The notes beneath the pieces are model-generated. The model did no database searches, had not been told where the DNA came from, and saw only the letters and a program-made list of their open reading frames with translations. The position numbers and the translations under genes are program-made. From the NCBI GenBank assembly GCA_965242785.1, contig CBDETA010000004.1, positions 744,001 through 808,000 on the forward strand: a stretch of DNA of 64,000 bases. Reading direction: 5' to 3'. Shown here piece by piece: positions 16,984 through 25,889 of the stretch. Source of the DNA: Maricaulis sp965242785 (lineage in GTDB: Bacteria; Pseudomonadota; Alphaproteobacteria; Caulobacterales; Maricaulaceae). Positions within the stretch are counted from its first letter, which is position 1. Each line of letters opens with the position of its first letter.

Positions 16984-17679
16984 TCAGGCGAGGGCCAGGG
17001 CAGGCGGCTTGCCGAAGAATGCCTTGCGCGCCTGCCAGGCGTGGGCGGCCACAAAGCGGCGGGCGCGCGACAAAGCCCGGCGGCCGCGGGCCAGCGGACC
17101 GATGCCCATGATCTCGTCGCGTGGCTTGCGCCGGACCAGGCCTTCCACCATGCCCTCGACGAGCCGGAAAATTCGCAAACTGTCGAGCACTGGATTGAGC
17201 ACATTGGTCAGTGTGCAATAGCGCTGGTTGAAGCCGCCGGTGTGATGGGCCCAGTGCTCCTTTGGCGTCAGGATGATCTGCCGCTCCTGCAGCCAGCACA
17301 CCAGCGCCGGGCGGCGGCGCTTGGGCTTGTGGCTCCAGACATGCACTTCACTGGCGAACAGGCCGGCAGCCAGCGCGCTCAGCGTGAAGGCATTGATCCA
17401 GCCCAGGGCAAGAAATCCCACCAGGAACAGGCTGTAGAGCCCCAGCAGCGGACCATTGCGCGACCAGAAGCCGGCGCGCGTGCAGTCCAGCGGCCGGGCA
17501 TGGTGATTGATCGTCGGCCAGTAGACATGCTTGCCCAGCACCGGCGTGTCCGGATCGCCATAAGTGTCGATATACCAGTGCACGATGCCGCTCATCAGAT
17601 CGGCGAACAGGACGCCCAGTCCGATTTGCGCCATTATCCAGATCACCTGCAGCGCGATATCCAGTCCGTCTGCCATCAC
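16984..17679 (-). CDS. CarF/TMEM189-type lipid desaturase (plasmanylethanolamine desaturase homologue)
   Basis: A 231-residue polytopic membrane protein with the histidine pattern of CarF/PEDS1. His34 is in VHWYID, His51 and His59-60 in KHVYWPTINHH, His113 and His117 in HVWSHKPK, and His142, His145-146 in EHWAHHTGGF. Hydrophobic segments lie near 10-32, 78-108 and perhaps 20 residues around the His boxes. Known members introduce the vinyl-ether bond of plasmalogens using a di-iron centre. Whether this organism makes plasmalogens is not shown by the sequence. It lies 72 bp upstream of ubiE on the same strand. Confidence 0.82.
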   Translation of the reverse strand: MMADGLDIALQVIWIMAQIGLGVLFADLMSGIVHWYIDTYGDPDTPVLGKHVYWPTINHHARPLDCTRAGFWSRNGPLLGLYSLFLVGFLALGWINAFTLSALAAGLFASEVHVWSHKPKRRRPALVCWLQERQIILTPKEHWAHHTGGFNQRYCTLTNVLNPVLDSLRIFRLVEGMVEGLVRRKPRDEIMGIGPLARGRRALSRARRFVAAHAWQARKAFFGKPPALALA

Positions 17680-17768
17680 TCGCCTCCCGTATTGAGTGGG
17701 CGCGGAGCTGACGGATAGAATGCGGCGAAAGTGTAGCGCTCTGAATGTAAAAGGGATTCACGTCCGGC

Positions 17769-18632
17769 ATGCCCGAGCTTCCTGAAGTCGAAACGGTCCG
17801 AAAGGGCCTCGTGCCGGCCCTGGAGGGCCGCCGTATCCTGCGCGTCGAACTGCGCCGGCCCGATCTGCGCTTTCCCTTTCCCGACCGCATGGCCGAGCGC
17901 CTGACCGGCCGCCTGGTGGAGCGTCTGGACCGGCGGGCGAAGTATCTGCTGATCCGGCTGGATGGCGGCGAAACCCTGCTATCGCATCTGGGCATGTCCG
18001 GCCGCTTTTCCATCGAGGCCGCGGATGGCGCGGTCCAGCCCGGCGATTTCGTGCATGCCGAGCCCGCCAATCCCCGGCACGACCATGTCGTGCTGACGGT
18101 CGAGGGCGGGGTCACTGTGCGCTACAATGACCCGCGCCGTTTCGGCTTCATGGACCTGTTCGCCACCGCGCATGAGGACGCCAACACCTTCCTGCGCGAT
18201 CTGGGTCCCGAGCCGAACTCCAACAGCTTTTCCAGCGCCCATCTCGACCAGGTGCTGGCCGGACGGCGTACGCCGATCAAGGCGGCCCTGCTGGATCAGA
18301 GCATCGTGGCGGGCCTGGGCAATATCTATGTCTGCGAAGCGCTGCACCGGGCCCGCATCAGCCCGCGCCGCCTGTCGGCCAGCATTCCCGGTGCGCGTGC
18401 AGCCAGGCTGGCTCCAGCCGTGCGGCAGGTGATCGACGAGGCGATCCTGGCTGGCGGATCCACGCTGCGGGACTTCGCGGCTGCCGATGGGGCCCTGGGC
18501 TATTTCCAGCACCGTTTCCGGGCCTATGGACGCCAGGGCGAGGCCTGTCCGTCCGAAGGCTGTGGCGGTGTCATCGACCGCATCGTCCAGTCCGGCCGTT
18601 CGACCTTCTTCTGCCCGGCGTGCCAACGCTGA
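17769..18632 (+). CDS. mutM: formamidopyrimidine-DNA glycosylase
   Basis: A 287-residue bifunctional glycosylase/AP lyase that removes 8-oxoguanine and Fapy bases. The N-terminal PELPEVE gives the catalytic Pro and Glu directly after Met. The conserved Lys lies in RRAKYLLI. The H2TH region contains LLDQSIVAGLGNIYVCEAL. A C-terminal zinc finger (CPSEGC...CPAC) completes the protein. The length is typical. It diverges from the CarF-like gene. Confidence 0.95.
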   Translation: MPELPEVETVRKGLVPALEGRRILRVELRRPDLRFPFPDRMAERLTGRLVERLDRRAKYLLIRLDGGETLLSHLGMSGRFSIEAADGAVQPGDFVHAEPANPRHDHVVLTVEGGVTVRYNDPRRFGFMDLFATAHEDANTFLRDLGPEPNSNSFSSAHLDQVLAGRRTPIKAALLDQSIVAGLGNIYVCEALHRARISPRRLSASIPGARAARLAPAVRQVIDEAILAGGSTLRDFAAADGALGYFQHRFRAYGRQGEACPSEGCGGVIDRIVQSGRSTFFCPACQR

Positions 18633-18726
18633 TAACGGGACCGGGGTGGTCCGGTTTCCCCCTTCCCTTGGCCGTGTTCCTGCCTAGTCTGCATGCCAGA
18701 ACACCGATCCTTGCCTGGAGAACTGC

Positions 18727-19674
18727 ATGTCCCCCTTTCTGTTTTCGTCGCTGAAACGCCTGCCCGGTGCCCGTGCTGTCGCCGTCGCCGGAACCGCTTT
18801 CCTGTCAGGCCTTCTGGCGCTTGCGCCGGCGAGTGCACAGGAGACCGACTATGCCGCCGTCGAGGCTTCCCCGGCCTATTGGCATCTCAGTGACGCGGAC
18901 TCGGACGTGTACATCTTCGGCACTTTCCACATCCTGCCCGCGGATTTGGACTGGCTGACCGGTGACCTGGCGGCCGTCGCCGACCGTGCGGATGCGCTTT
19001 ATCTGGAGGCTGATGTTCACTCGGCCGAAGGCCAGGCGGCGATTCAGGGCCTGCTGCCGCGCTATGGCTTCAATCCGCCGGGTGTTACCCTGTCGTCCAT
19101 GCTCGATGCCGAGACGCAGGCTCTGCTGGCCGCATTTGCACCGACTGTCGGCGCATCGCCCGCCATGCTCGATCCGATGCGGCCCTGGTTGGCCCAGGTC
19201 GTGCTGGCCGTTGGCCAGATGCAGGCGCTGGGGTTGGAGGCTTCGGCCGGTGCCGAAATGGCCCTGCTTGCCCGCATGCAGCCGCGTGATGTCACGCTGG
19301 GCTATTTCGAGACGCCGGAAGAGCAGATCGCCTTCCTGGCCCAGCAACCCGATGAGGTGCAGGTCGAAATGTTCGCCGAGGGGCTGCAGGACCTGGAAAG
19401 CATGCCGGAGGAAATCCACGGCATGCTGATGGCCTGGGCCGCTGGCGACATGGACGCGCTGGATGGCTACATCAATGGCGACATGCGCGAGCAGGCGCCC
19501 GAGCTTCACGAGATCCTGATCACCCGCCGCAACCGCAACTGGGTGCCGCAGATCGTCGAGATCATGGACGGTGAGGGCACAGTGTTGATCGCCGTCGGAG
19601 CCGGTCACCTGCCGGGCGAGAACGGCGTGATCGCGCTGCTGGAGGAGGCCGGCCTGACGCCGGTGCGCCAGTAG
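18727..19674 (+). CDS. TraB/GumN family exported protein
   Basis: A 315-residue protein with an N-terminal signal/anchor (ending PASAQ). The TraB fold motifs follow: YIFGTFHILPADLDWL near residue 60, YLEADVHS near 90, and the C-terminal VLIAVGAGHLPGENGVIALL. The two conserved GT.H/GAGH motifs are thought to form a metal-dependent protease-like active site, as in Tiki and TraB proteins. The substrate is unknown. Confidence 0.85.
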   Translation: MSPFLFSSLKRLPGARAVAVAGTAFLSGLLALAPASAQETDYAAVEASPAYWHLSDADSDVYIFGTFHILPADLDWLTGDLAAVADRADALYLEADVHSAEGQAAIQGLLPRYGFNPPGVTLSSMLDAETQALLAAFAPTVGASPAMLDPMRPWLAQVVLAVGQMQALGLEASAGAEMALLARMQPRDVTLGYFETPEEQIAFLAQQPDEVQVEMFAEGLQDLESMPEEIHGMLMAWAAGDMDALDGYINGDMREQAPELHEILITRRNRNWVPQIVEIMDGEGTVLIAVGAGHLPGENGVIALLEEAGLTPVRQ

Positions 19675-19806
19675 ACCTGACACCTGTGTCGATCCGGGCG
19701 GGTGACTCCGATCGCCACCCGCCTATCGACGCGTCCGGCCGCGTGCGTTATAGCGGCGCGGTTTTTCCAGCGCGGGGATCTCCGCGCCGTCACATGGAGC
19801 GCCGAA

Positions 19807-20583
19807 ATGGCCTACAAGACGATACAGGTGAAGACCGAGGGACGCGTCGGTGTTGTCACGCTCAATCGCCCCGAGGCGCTCAATGCGCTGTGCGACGAGC
19901 TGACGAAAGAACTGACCGCGGCTCTCGCGGCCTTCGAAGCGGACAGCGAAGTCGGCTGCGTCATCCTCACCGGTTCCAAGAAGGCCTTTGCGGCCGGAGC
20001 CGATATCAAGGAATTGCAGTCGCGCGATCAGGTCGGGCTCTACATGCACGACCCCTTCGCGGAGACCTGGGAATCCGTGGCCCGCTTCCGCAAGCCGATC
20101 ATCGCGGCGGTGTCCGGCTATGCCCTGGGCGGCGGCTGCGAGATCGCCATGATGTGCGATTTCATCATCGCTTCGGCGACGGCCAAGTTCGGCCAGCCGG
20201 AAATCAATCTCGGCGTGATGCCGGGCGCCGGCGGCACCCAGCGCTTGCCGCGTGCCGTGGGCAAGGCCAAGGCGATGGATCTGTGCCTGACCGGCCGGAT
20301 GATGGATGCCGAGGAAGCCGAACGGGCAGGTCTGGTTTCGCGCGTGGTGCCGGCTGACGACCTGATGGACGTCGCCATGGAGGCCGCCGAGACGATCGCG
20401 TCCAAGTCGCTGCCGGTGGCGATGATGACCAAGGAAACGATCAACCGCTCCTTCGAGATCGGTCTTACCGAGGGCATCCGCTTTGAACGCCGGGTCTTCC
20501 AGTCGCAGTTCGCACTCGAGGACCAGAAGGAAGGCATGGCAGCCTTCGCTGAAAAACGCGCTGCTCATTTCAAGCATCGCTAG
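19807..20583 (+). CDS. enoyl-CoA hydratase
   Basis: A 258-residue crotonase-family enzyme hydrating 2-enoyl-CoA to 3-hydroxyacyl-CoA in beta-oxidation. Both catalytic glutamates are in the canonical contexts GGGCEIAM and FGQPEI, with the oxyanion-hole region AAGADIKEL and PGAGGTQRL. These match short-chain mitochondrial-type ECH closely. The start ATG at 19807 gives the family length. It ends about 110 bp before rpsT. Substrate chain length is not predictable from sequence alone. Confidence 0.93.
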   Translation: MAYKTIQVKTEGRVGVVTLNRPEALNALCDELTKELTAALAAFEADSEVGCVILTGSKKAFAAGADIKELQSRDQVGLYMHDPFAETWESVARFRKPIIAAVSGYALGGGCEIAMMCDFIIASATAKFGQPEINLGVMPGAGGTQRLPRAVGKAKAMDLCLTGRMMDAEEAERAGLVSRVVPADDLMDVAMEAAETIASKSLPVAMMTKETINRSFEIGLTEGIRFERRVFQSQFALEDQKEGMAAFAEKRAAHFKHR

Positions 20584-20603
20584 TCTATAATGCCATTGAG
20601 CGG

Positions 20604-20632
20604 TTGACGGCCCGGTCCCGAGGGCCTATACG
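20604..20632 (+). promoter_or_regulatory. sigma-70-type promoter of rpsT
   Basis: A -35 hexamer TTGACG (20604-20609) and a -10 hexamer TATACG (20627-20632) are separated by 17 bp, about 60 bp upstream of the rpsT start codon. Confidence 0.65.
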
Positions 20633-20691
20633 CCGCCGCTCACGGATTTCGCCGGGTCTCGCAGCCCGGCCGCATGAAGAGGTTAGGATCC

Positions 20692-20958
20692 ATGGCCAAC
20701 ACCAACTCGGCCAAGAAAATGGTTCGCAAGATCGCGCGCCGTACGGCTGTCAACAAGACCCGCCGTTCGCGCGTGCGTACCTATGTGAAGAAGGTCGAAC
20801 TGGCGATTGCTTCCGGCGATCAGTCTGCGGCCAAGACGGCTCTGGTCCAGGCAGAGTCGGAGATGATGCGGGCCGTGTCCAACGGCGTGTTCCACAAGAA
20901 CACCGGTTCGCGGAAAGTCTCCCGCCTTTCGGCTCGCGTCAAAGCGATGTCAGCCTGA
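20692..20958 (+). CDS. rpsT: 30S ribosomal protein S20
   Basis: An 88-residue basic helical protein of the 30S body. The family N-terminus MANTNSAKKMVRKI and the C-terminal NTGSRKVSRLSARVKAM are intact. A TTAGGAT site precedes the ATG. It stands directly upstream of dnaA, an order shared with Caulobacter and relatives. It has its own promoter and is closed by a strong terminator. Confidence 0.97.
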   Translation: MANTNSAKKMVRKIARRTAVNKTRRSRVRTYVKKVELAIASGDQSAAKTALVQAESEMMRAVSNGVFHKNTGSRKVSRLSARVKAMSA

Positions 20959-20988
20959 TCCAAGTCTGACCATTTCAGGCTTTTGAAT

Positions 20989-21026
20989 ATGCGCCCGGGA
21001 TACACGTCCCGGGCGTATTTCGTTTT
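20989..21026 (+). terminator. intrinsic terminator after rpsT
   Basis: A perfect 9-bp stem (CGCCCGGGA, 20992-21000, with 21007-21015), extendable by three more pairs including one G-T, has a 6-nt loop and is followed by TATTTCGTTTT. It isolates rpsT from dnaA. Confidence 0.9.
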
Positions 21027-21244
21027 GGGCGATGATGCTGCAATTATCCCGTGAATACCCTCCTCCACTGGGCATGCATATTTTATTTCATCTTCATACG
21101 GAGGGATTGCCAAGGCGCACGATTGATGAACGGGGCTGCGCTTTTGGTCTCCGAAAAGTTGTCAAAAACAACGCGACGGACCGTCACAAAACTGTCATAA
21201 AAAGCAAGCGTCGATCCGATCACGGATTTCTCGTGTCAAGCGAA

Positions 21245-21301
21245 GAATCTCGAATCAGAGGCGTTGAATCAGGTTGACCATGGGGTGGGAAGGCGTAACC
21301 T
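21245..21301 (+). promoter_or_regulatory. dnaA promoter region with three CcrM-type GANTC sites
   Basis: GAATC occurs at 21245-21249, 21252-21256 and 21266-21270. A TTGACC hexamer (21274-21279) with a weak TAACCT 16 bp downstream (21296-21301) follows at once and is the best promoter candidate. This leaves a leader of about 140 nt before the dnaA ATG. The whole gap from 21027 to 21449 (423 bp) is relatively AT-rich and holds no gene. A single DnaA-like 9-mer (TTATCCGCA, minus strand) lies at 21329-21337. Methylation control of dnaA is known in Caulobacter; here it is inferred. Confidence 0.55.
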
Positions 21302-21449
21302 CAGGGCTACTGAGGGCGATCATTCCCATGCGGATAACATTCCGGGCTCGGCGGCACTTGCCTGACCGCTGATGAGGGGGGAATTTTGCCATAATAACAA
21401 GCAACTGGCTTGCTCCCGTTGGCGAGAAAAAGAACAAGTGTGGCGAACG

Positions 21450-22910
21450 ATGGCGTTTAACAAATTGGCAGTTTCGGACACCAAGGCTGCAGGTTTTGAC
21501 GTTGATAATTCGGGTGGTGTTTCGGCAGTTTGGCGGCAGGTGCGTGCGCATCTGAGAGAAGAGTGTGGAACCGCCATTTACTCCCAGGAAATCGCCCGTC
21601 TCCGTGTACGGATTTCCGAAACCGGCGCGATCATCATCATTGCTCCGAGCAGCTTTAACCGCGACTGGGTCGAGGACCATTGGGGCGCCCGAATTCGTGC
21701 GATCTGGGCCGAACTCGACAAGACCCACCGCTCCATCCATCTGATGGCGGAGGGTGAGGTCGAGCCTCAACCGGTGGTCGCGCCGGCCAGCAGGCCGGCC
21801 GCTGCGCCGGTCGCGAGCATCGCGCCGCAGGACGCCACGCAATCTGCCGACGCGGACGCTGGCGATGCGGAGCTGCGCGCGTTCGGCGAAACCCGTTTCA
21901 CCTTTGACAGTTTCCGTGTGGGGCCCGCCAATGAAGTGGCGGCCGCCGCAGCCCGGACGGTGGTCGGCGCCCAGACTCCACCCTTCAATCCGGTCTTCTT
22001 CTATGGTGATTACGGCGTCGGAAAAACGCACCTGATGCACGCGGTTGCGGCCGCCTTCGAGCATGCCTCGCGTCCGCGCCGTGCGCTGTATCTGACCGCC
22101 GAGGAGTTCCTTTCCGGTTTTGTCTCCGCCATGCGGGCCCGCGACACGATCGCCTTCAAGGAAACCGTGCGCAGTGCCGATGTGCTGCTGATCGACGATG
22201 TGCATTTCATCGCCGGCAAACCCAAGACCGAAGACGAATTCCTCAACACGGTCGCTGCCCTGGTCGCCGAGAACAAGCAGGTGGTGCTCGCCTCGCACCG
22301 TCCGCCGGCTGAATTGCAGGTCGCCGACGAGCGCTTGCGCTCGCTGCTGACCGGCGGCTTGTCCTGCCCGCTCGGCAAGCCGGACCTGGATCTGCGCCGC
22401 CAGATCCTCGACTGCAAGATCGCCCAGGCCAAGTGCCACTACCCGGTGCTCGACGTGCCGGAGGCGGTGCGTGATTTCCTGGCTGCGCGCATCACGTCCA
22501 GCCCGCGTGAGCTGGAAGGTGTGCTCAATAATGTGATCTGCCGCACCGCCCTGATCGGCCTGCCGGTGACCATGGAAGCCGTGTCGACAGCCCTGCGCGA
22601 GCTGTCACTCAGCTCGGAACGCCGTCTGACGGTGGACGAGATCCAGAAGGTCGTCGCCACGCATTACGGCATCACGCCGGCTGACATATGTTCCAAGCGC
22701 CGCACCCAGAGCGTCGTGCGGCCGCGCCATGTCGCCATGTATCTGGCCAAGACCATGACCACCCGGTCGCTGCCGGATATCGGCCGCCGTTTTGGTGGCC
22801 GGGACCACTCGACGGTGATCCATGCGGTCAACAAGGTGACAGCCTTGCTGGAAGCCGGTGACCCGCTGGCTGATGATATCGACCGCCTGACCCGCGAACT
22901 TCAGAGCTGA
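21450..22910 (+). CDS. dnaA: chromosomal replication initiator protein DnaA
   Basis: A 486-residue AAA+ initiator that binds DnaA boxes and opens the origin. Domain I spans about 15-100 and domain II is an Ala/Pro-rich linker (about 105-140). Domain III has Walker A GDYGVGKT (about 186-193) and Walker B LLIDDVHF. Domain IV has the DNA-binding signature with GRDHSTVIHAV near the C-terminus. MAFNKLAV was chosen as the start; GTG at 21438 in the same frame is an alternative. The spacing to dnaN is 181 bp, so dnaN may have its own promoter. Confidence 0.96.
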   Translation: MAFNKLAVSDTKAAGFDVDNSGGVSAVWRQVRAHLREECGTAIYSQEIARLRVRISETGAIIIIAPSSFNRDWVEDHWGARIRAIWAELDKTHRSIHLMAEGEVEPQPVVAPASRPAAAPVASIAPQDATQSADADAGDAELRAFGETRFTFDSFRVGPANEVAAAAARTVVGAQTPPFNPVFFYGDYGVGKTHLMHAVAAAFEHASRPRRALYLTAEEFLSGFVSAMRARDTIAFKETVRSADVLLIDDVHFIAGKPKTEDEFLNTVAALVAENKQVVLASHRPPAELQVADERLRSLLTGGLSCPLGKPDLDLRRQILDCKIAQAKCHYPVLDVPEAVRDFLAARITSSPRELEGVLNNVICRTALIGLPVTMEAVSTALRELSLSSERRLTVDEIQKVVATHYGITPADICSKRRTQSVVRPRHVAMYLAKTMTTRSLPDIGRRFGGRDHSTVIHAVNKVTALLEAGDPLADDIDRLTRELQS

Positions 22911-23091
22911 CCCGGCCTTTGTTCGCTTGATGATGACGCGCGCACGCTGGAGAAATCTCTTGCGAATGCGCGTTTTCATGTATCCTCTTTGACCCACCCT
23001 GATTTGCACGCGGGTGATTTGCCCCCGTGTCCTTCAACCCGATGCCGATGTCGTCACCGATATCGAGACTGTTGAAAGCGGAACGCGAGAT

Positions 23092-24210
23092 ATGAAGCTG
23101 ACGATCGAGCGCGCCACGCTCCTGAAGGCCCTGGGCCATGTTCAGGCCGTCGTCGAAAAGCGCAACACCATTCCGATCCTGTCCAATGTGCTGATCTCGG
23201 CCGGGCCGGACGGTGCCAGTTTCGCCGCTACCGATCTGGATATCGAAATCCTGGAGACCACGACGGCCCAGTGTGATGGCGAAGGCCTGGTCACCGCGCC
23301 GGCGCACACGCTCTACGACATCACCCGCAAACTGCCCGATGGCGCCGATGTGACGCTGGAGATGAAGGGGGGCGATCCGCGCCTGACCCTGCATGCCGGC
23401 CGCTCCAATTTCTCACTGCCCTCGCTGCCGCCGGGCGATTTCCCGGTGATGCCGACGGAAGACCTGGAACACCGCTTTTCGGTTCCCGCCAGCGAACTGG
23501 CCCGCCTGATCGACAAGACCCGCTTTGCCATTTCCACCGAGGAAACGCGCTACTATCTCAACGGCATCCATCTGCATGCCGCCGAACAGGATGGCCGCAA
23601 GACGCTGCGCGCCGTGGCCACCGATGGTGTGCGTCTGGCCCTGGCCGAGATCGACCTGCCCGATGGGGCTGCCGGCATGCCGGGCGTGATCGTGCCGCGC
23701 AAGACGGTACAGGAGGTCCGCCGCCTGCTGGAAGATGCCGACGAGGATGTCGAGGTCTCTGTCTCCGAAGGCAAGATCCGTTTCCGTCTCGGCAAGGCCG
23801 TTCTGACGTCCAAGCTGATCGATGGCGCCTTCCCGGACTATGAGCGCGTCATTCCGCGCGGCAATACCCGCCTGATGTCGGTCGAGAACAAGCGCTTTGC
23901 CGAAGCCGTCGACCGTGTCGCCACCATCTCGGTTGAGAAATCCCGTTCGGTGAAACTCACCCTGGGCGAGGACACGCTGACCCTGGCGGTGAACAATCCG
24001 GAAAGCGGCCAGGCCGAGGAAGAACTCGCCGTCTCCTATTCCGACGAGGGCTTCGCCATCGGCTTCAATGCCCGCTACATGCTGGATGTCGCATCCCAGA
24101 TCCAGGGCGACGAGGCCCGCTTCCACTTTGCCGACGCCGCCTCGCCGGCGCTGGTGACCGACAGCGGTGACCCGGATGCACTCTATGTGCTGATGCCGCT
24201 CCGGGTGTGA
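23092..24210 (+). CDS. dnaN: DNA polymerase III subunit beta (sliding clamp)
   Basis: A 372-residue three-domain clamp that encircles DNA and tethers polymerases. The N-terminal MKLTIERATLLKAL, the central TRYYLNGIHLH motif and the C-terminal YVLMPLRV (cleft residues ending in M-P-L-R-V) are all present. MKLTIER was chosen over an upstream in-frame start. The stop codon overlaps the recF start. The clamp is also the expected landing point for ImuB and DnaE2 encoded at 54-60 kb. Confidence 0.97.
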   Translation: MKLTIERATLLKALGHVQAVVEKRNTIPILSNVLISAGPDGASFAATDLDIEILETTTAQCDGEGLVTAPAHTLYDITRKLPDGADVTLEMKGGDPRLTLHAGRSNFSLPSLPPGDFPVMPTEDLEHRFSVPASELARLIDKTRFAISTEETRYYLNGIHLHAAEQDGRKTLRAVATDGVRLALAEIDLPDGAAGMPGVIVPRKTVQEVRRLLEDADEDVEVSVSEGKIRFRLGKAVLTSKLIDGAFPDYERVIPRGNTRLMSVENKRFAEAVDRVATISVEKSRSVKLTLGEDTLTLAVNNPESGQAEEELAVSYSDEGFAIGFNARYMLDVASQIQGDEARFHFADAASPALVTDSGDPDALYVLMPLRV

Positions 24211-25379
24211 CGGACGCGCCGGACGGATACGCTGAACTGACACCGCCGCCGGTCCCGCCTGCGGCGGTTCGTCGTTTGCGGCTCACCGATTTTCGCGGCT
24301 ATGGCGCACTGGACCTCGAGCTCGAGTCCACCCCGGTCGCCCTCTACGGCGCCAATGGGGCCGGCAAGACCAATCTTCTCGAAGCGCTCTCTTTCCTCGC
24401 GCCGGGCCGCGGTCTGCGCTCGGCCGGCGCTGACGGTGTTGCCCGCAAGACCGCAGAGAGCCAGGCGTCGGCCTGGGCCGTCTTTGCCGAGGTGGAAACC
24501 GCACAGGGTGAATATCGCATCGGCGTCGGGTCCGGCGAGGCGGGCCGCCGCCAGACCCGCATCGATGGTGAACCGGCGATGCAGGGCGAGCTGGCCCGCC
24601 TAGTCCCGATGATCTGGCTCACCCCCGCGCAGGACCGCCTGTTCGCGGGGCCCAGGGCTGACCGGCTGAAATTCTTTGACCGCCTGGTCTACGCCGCCGA
24701 TCCCGCCCATGCCGAAGCAGCGTCGGCCTATGAGAAAGTCCGCACCCGCCGCCAGCGCCTGCTGGATGAGGGGCGGGCCGACCCGTCCTGGCTCGACGCG
24801 CTGGAAACCGAGATGGCCGGCCACGGCGTCGCCGTGGCCGCCGCCCGGCTCGATGCCCTGATCCGCCTGCAGGAAGAGATCGACAGCCGCCCAGAAGGTG
24901 CCTTCCCGCAGGCTGACCTGGCCCTGGACGGGGCGGTCGAGGCGGACCTGGCGACCGGCCAGGACGCTTCGACGGCGGAGGACCATTTCCTCACCGCCTT
25001 GCGCGAAGGCCGACGCCGTGACGGCGCTGCGGGCCGCACCCTGACGCGGGGGCCGCACCGCACCGAACTCGTCGCCCGCCACCGCGCCAAGGACCAGGCC
25101 GCCGGGGATTGTTCCACCGGCGAACAGAAGGCCCTGATCCTCACCCTCGCCTTGGCCCAGGCCCGGGTGCTGGGACGGCAGGGCGGGGCTGCGCCGCTCC
25201 TCCTGTTCGACGAAGCCTGCGCCCATCTCGACGCCCCGCGCCGCGAAGGCCTGGCCCGGGAAATCCTCGCCACCGGATCGCAGGCCTGGCTGACCGGTGT
25301 CGAGCGCGTGCTGTTCGAGCCCTTCGGTGACACGATCCAGTATTTCGAGATCGACGCGGCCACGGTCTGGCCGCGCTAA
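24207..25379 (+). CDS. recF: DNA replication and repair protein RecF
   Basis: A 390-residue ABC-type ATPase that helps RecOR load RecA at gapped DNA. Walker A is GANGAGKTN after RLTDFRGY. A signature-like CSTGEQKALILTLALAQA precedes LLLFDEACAHLD (Walker B). The start is GTG within the dnaN stop (GTGA overlap), so the two are translationally coupled. gyrB, which follows recF in many genomes, is instead about 7 kb downstream. Confidence 0.95.
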   Translation: MTDAPDGYAELTPPPVPPAAVRRLRLTDFRGYGALDLELESTPVALYGANGAGKTNLLEALSFLAPGRGLRSAGADGVARKTAESQASAWAVFAEVETAQGEYRIGVGSGEAGRRQTRIDGEPAMQGELARLVPMIWLTPAQDRLFAGPRADRLKFFDRLVYAADPAHAEAASAYEKVRTRRQRLLDEGRADPSWLDALETEMAGHGVAVAAARLDALIRLQEEIDSRPEGAFPQADLALDGAVEADLATGQDASTAEDHFLTALREGRRRDGAAGRTLTRGPHRTELVARHRAKDQAAGDCSTGEQKALILTLALAQARVLGRQGGAAPLLLFDEACAHLDAPRREGLAREILATGSQAWLTGVERVLFEPFGDTIQYFEIDAATVWPR

Positions 25380-25630
25380 AGCCAGCGCCCGGTCTGGCAG
25401 GGTCTTTGAATACGGGCGGGACGCTTTAAATTGATTGTTGTGCTGCTTGGGCGTAGGTGGGAGGAGCCGTCTACGACATCGCACCACGGGCGGATTCGGG
25501 CGCAATCGGCGAAAGCCTGGAAACTTCGAGCATCCTAAGACGTGCATGCGTATCGGGGACAGGAGTGAGGTCTGAAATTTTTCCGGACTTTTGTGCTCGC
25601 TAAGTGAGGCGGGCGATCAGGATGACGATA

Positions 25631-25804
25631 ATGAAAAAATGGTACTATAATGACAGCATAGACGGTGTTCTTCTGATCGTTCTTCTGGTGTTGCTGGCTG
25701 AAGGCGTATTTGGCGGAGGTGGGATTGGTGTTCAACTGCCATCGATTGTTGGAGCGATATTGGCTGCGGGCATTTTTCTGTTCCGAACCTTGAGAAGAGT
25801 GTAG
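25631..25804 (+). CDS. small membrane protein, hypothetical
   Basis: A 57-residue protein beginning MKKWYYND with two hydrophobic segments (about 12-30 and 36-52), ending FRTLRRV. An AGGA lies about 9 nt before this ATG; an earlier in-frame ATG at 25622 is less well placed. The stretch is AT-richer than its surroundings. The 251 bp between recF and this gene holds nothing else recognisable. No family known. Confidence 0.4.
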   Translation: MKKWYYNDSIDGVLLIVLLVLLAEGVFGGGGIGVQLPSIVGAILAAGIFLFRTLRRV

Positions 25805-25889
25805 CCAGCCTTGCCAGGGGCGGGGAGAGGCGCCGTTTAGAAAGCCGCATCTCGCTACGCCACTTCACCACCGCACTCGGGCGCTTCCG

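Noticed and set aside
21027..21449. Classical oriC directly upstream of dnaA
   Set aside because: Only one weak DnaA-like 9-mer was found in this gap, so an origin here is not supported from the sequence alone.
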